In this document: positions 5,341 to 5,835 of the stretch, one piece after another
Position numbering within the stretch: the stretch's first letter is position 1
Layout of the letters: each line of letters begins with the position of its first letter
Assembly: GCA_019751575.1 (NCBI GenBank)
Contig: JAIENF010000062.1
Location: forward strand, 1-5,835
DNA length: 5,835 bases
Direction: 5' to 3'
DNA from: Burkholderiales bacterium
Lineage (GTDB): Bacteria; Pseudomonadota; Gammaproteobacteria; Burkholderiales; CAIKXV01
Made by a program: the position numbers and the translations under genes
Notes under the pieces: model-generated
The model's database searches: none
Told to the model about the DNA's origin: nothing
Seen by the model: only the letters and a program-made list of their open reading frames with translations

Positions 5341-5835
5341 TGAAACCGATCAACGTGGGTCTGCTGGGCATCGGCACCGTCGGCGGGGGCACCTTCGGGG
5401 TGCTCGCACGCAACCGTGACGAGATCGAACGGCGCGCCGGTCGCGGCATCCGCATCACCCGGGTCGCGGACAAGGACGTCGAGCGCGCGCGCACGGTGGT
5501 GGCCGCAACCACGGCCGCCGGCGAGGTGCCGGCCCGGGTCGTGGACGACGCCTTTGCAGTGGTGCGCGACCCGGACGTCGACATCGTCGTCGAGCTGATC
5601 GGCGGCTATGGCATCGCGAAGGAACTGATCCTCGAGGCGATCGCCCACGGCAAGCACGTGGTCACCGCGAACAAGGCGCTGCTCGCGCTGCATGGCAACG
5701 AGATCTTCGGCGCGGCGCAGGCCAGGGGCGTGATGGTCGCGTTCGAGGCGGCGGTCGGCGGCGGCATCCCGATCATCAAGGCGCTGCGCGAGGGGCTGAC
5801 CGCCAACCGCATCGAATGGATCGCCGGCATCATCA
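5340..5835 (+). CDS. hom: Homoserine dehydrogenase, N-terminal part (runs off the window)
   Basis: The first 165 codons of a monofunctional homoserine dehydrogenase, which reduces aspartate semialdehyde to homoserine with NAD(P)H at the branch to threonine and methionine. The N-terminus holds the Rossmann nucleotide loop VGLLGIGTVGGG (6-17). VELIGG (84-89) and AHGKHVVTANKALLALHG (102-119) are the characteristic strand-helix with the Asn-Lys pair 111-112. FEAAVGGGIPIIKALREGL (135-153) begins the catalytic region. The remaining catalytic domain and the expected C-terminal ACT regulatory domain lie beyond base 5835. The ATG shares its A with the alaC stop (TGATG), and the nearest ribosome-site-like AAGGA (5323-5327) is 12 bases upstream. 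Translation is therefore probably coupled to alaC. There is no fused aspartokinase at the N-terminus, unlike enterobacterial ThrA/MetL. thrC often follows in relatives but cannot be seen. Confidence 0.95.
   Translation, partial: MKPINVGLLGIGTVGGGTFGVLARNRDEIERRAGRGIRITRVADKDVERARTVVAATTAAGEVPARVVDDAFAVVRDPDVDIVVELIGGYGIAKELILEAIAHGKHVVTANKALLALHGNEIFGAAQARGVMVAFEAAVGGGIPIIKALREGLTANRIEWIAGII

Overview
The window looks like a chromosomal segment of a high-GC betaproteobacterium, most likely Burkholderiales. This rests on strong G/C preference at third codon positions, a Bug/TctC-type periplasmic receptor standing alone (a family greatly expanded in Bordetella, Cupriavidus and relatives), and the pair alaC-hom at the right edge. 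The genus cannot be read from the sequence. All recognisable genes lie on the + strand.

Layout. (1) Bases 1-168 are the 3' end of a VOC/glyoxalase-fold protein. (2) Bases 223-1182 encode a Bug/TctC-family solute-binding protein with a signal peptide and no TctA/TctB permease genes in view. (3) Bases 1264-1413 hold a 49-codon ORF with a good Shine-Dalgarno and one predicted transmembrane helix. I do not recognise it. It lies just ahead of (4) a 507-residue methyl-accepting chemotaxis protein (1424-2947), whose sensor is a multi-helix, histidine-containing membrane domain instead of a periplasmic pocket. (5) A 251-base intergenic region follows, with a hairpin plus U-tract that reads as an intrinsic terminator on the minus strand, where no gene is seen. 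(6) Bases 3199-4065 encode a two-hot-dog MaoC/FAS1-like acyl-CoA dehydratase (hydratase). (7) Bases 4156-5340 encode the alanine-forming aminotransferase AlaC. Its stop codon overlaps the start of (8) hom, homoserine dehydrogenase, which runs off the right edge.

Functionally the window is a mixture. The VOC protein, Bug receptor and MaoC-like hydratase fit uptake and CoA-dependent breakdown of organic acids or similar compounds. The MCP is a taxis receptor. alaC-hom is housekeeping amino-acid metabolism linking alanine/glutamate transamination with the homoserine branch (threonine, methionine), and is very probably translationally coupled. No mobile element, CRISPR array, tRNA or rRNA was seen. 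The least explained items are the small membrane ORF before the MCP, the orphan minus-strand terminator, and the intramembrane histidines of the MCP sensor. I found no clear evidence of a wholly new multi-gene system.
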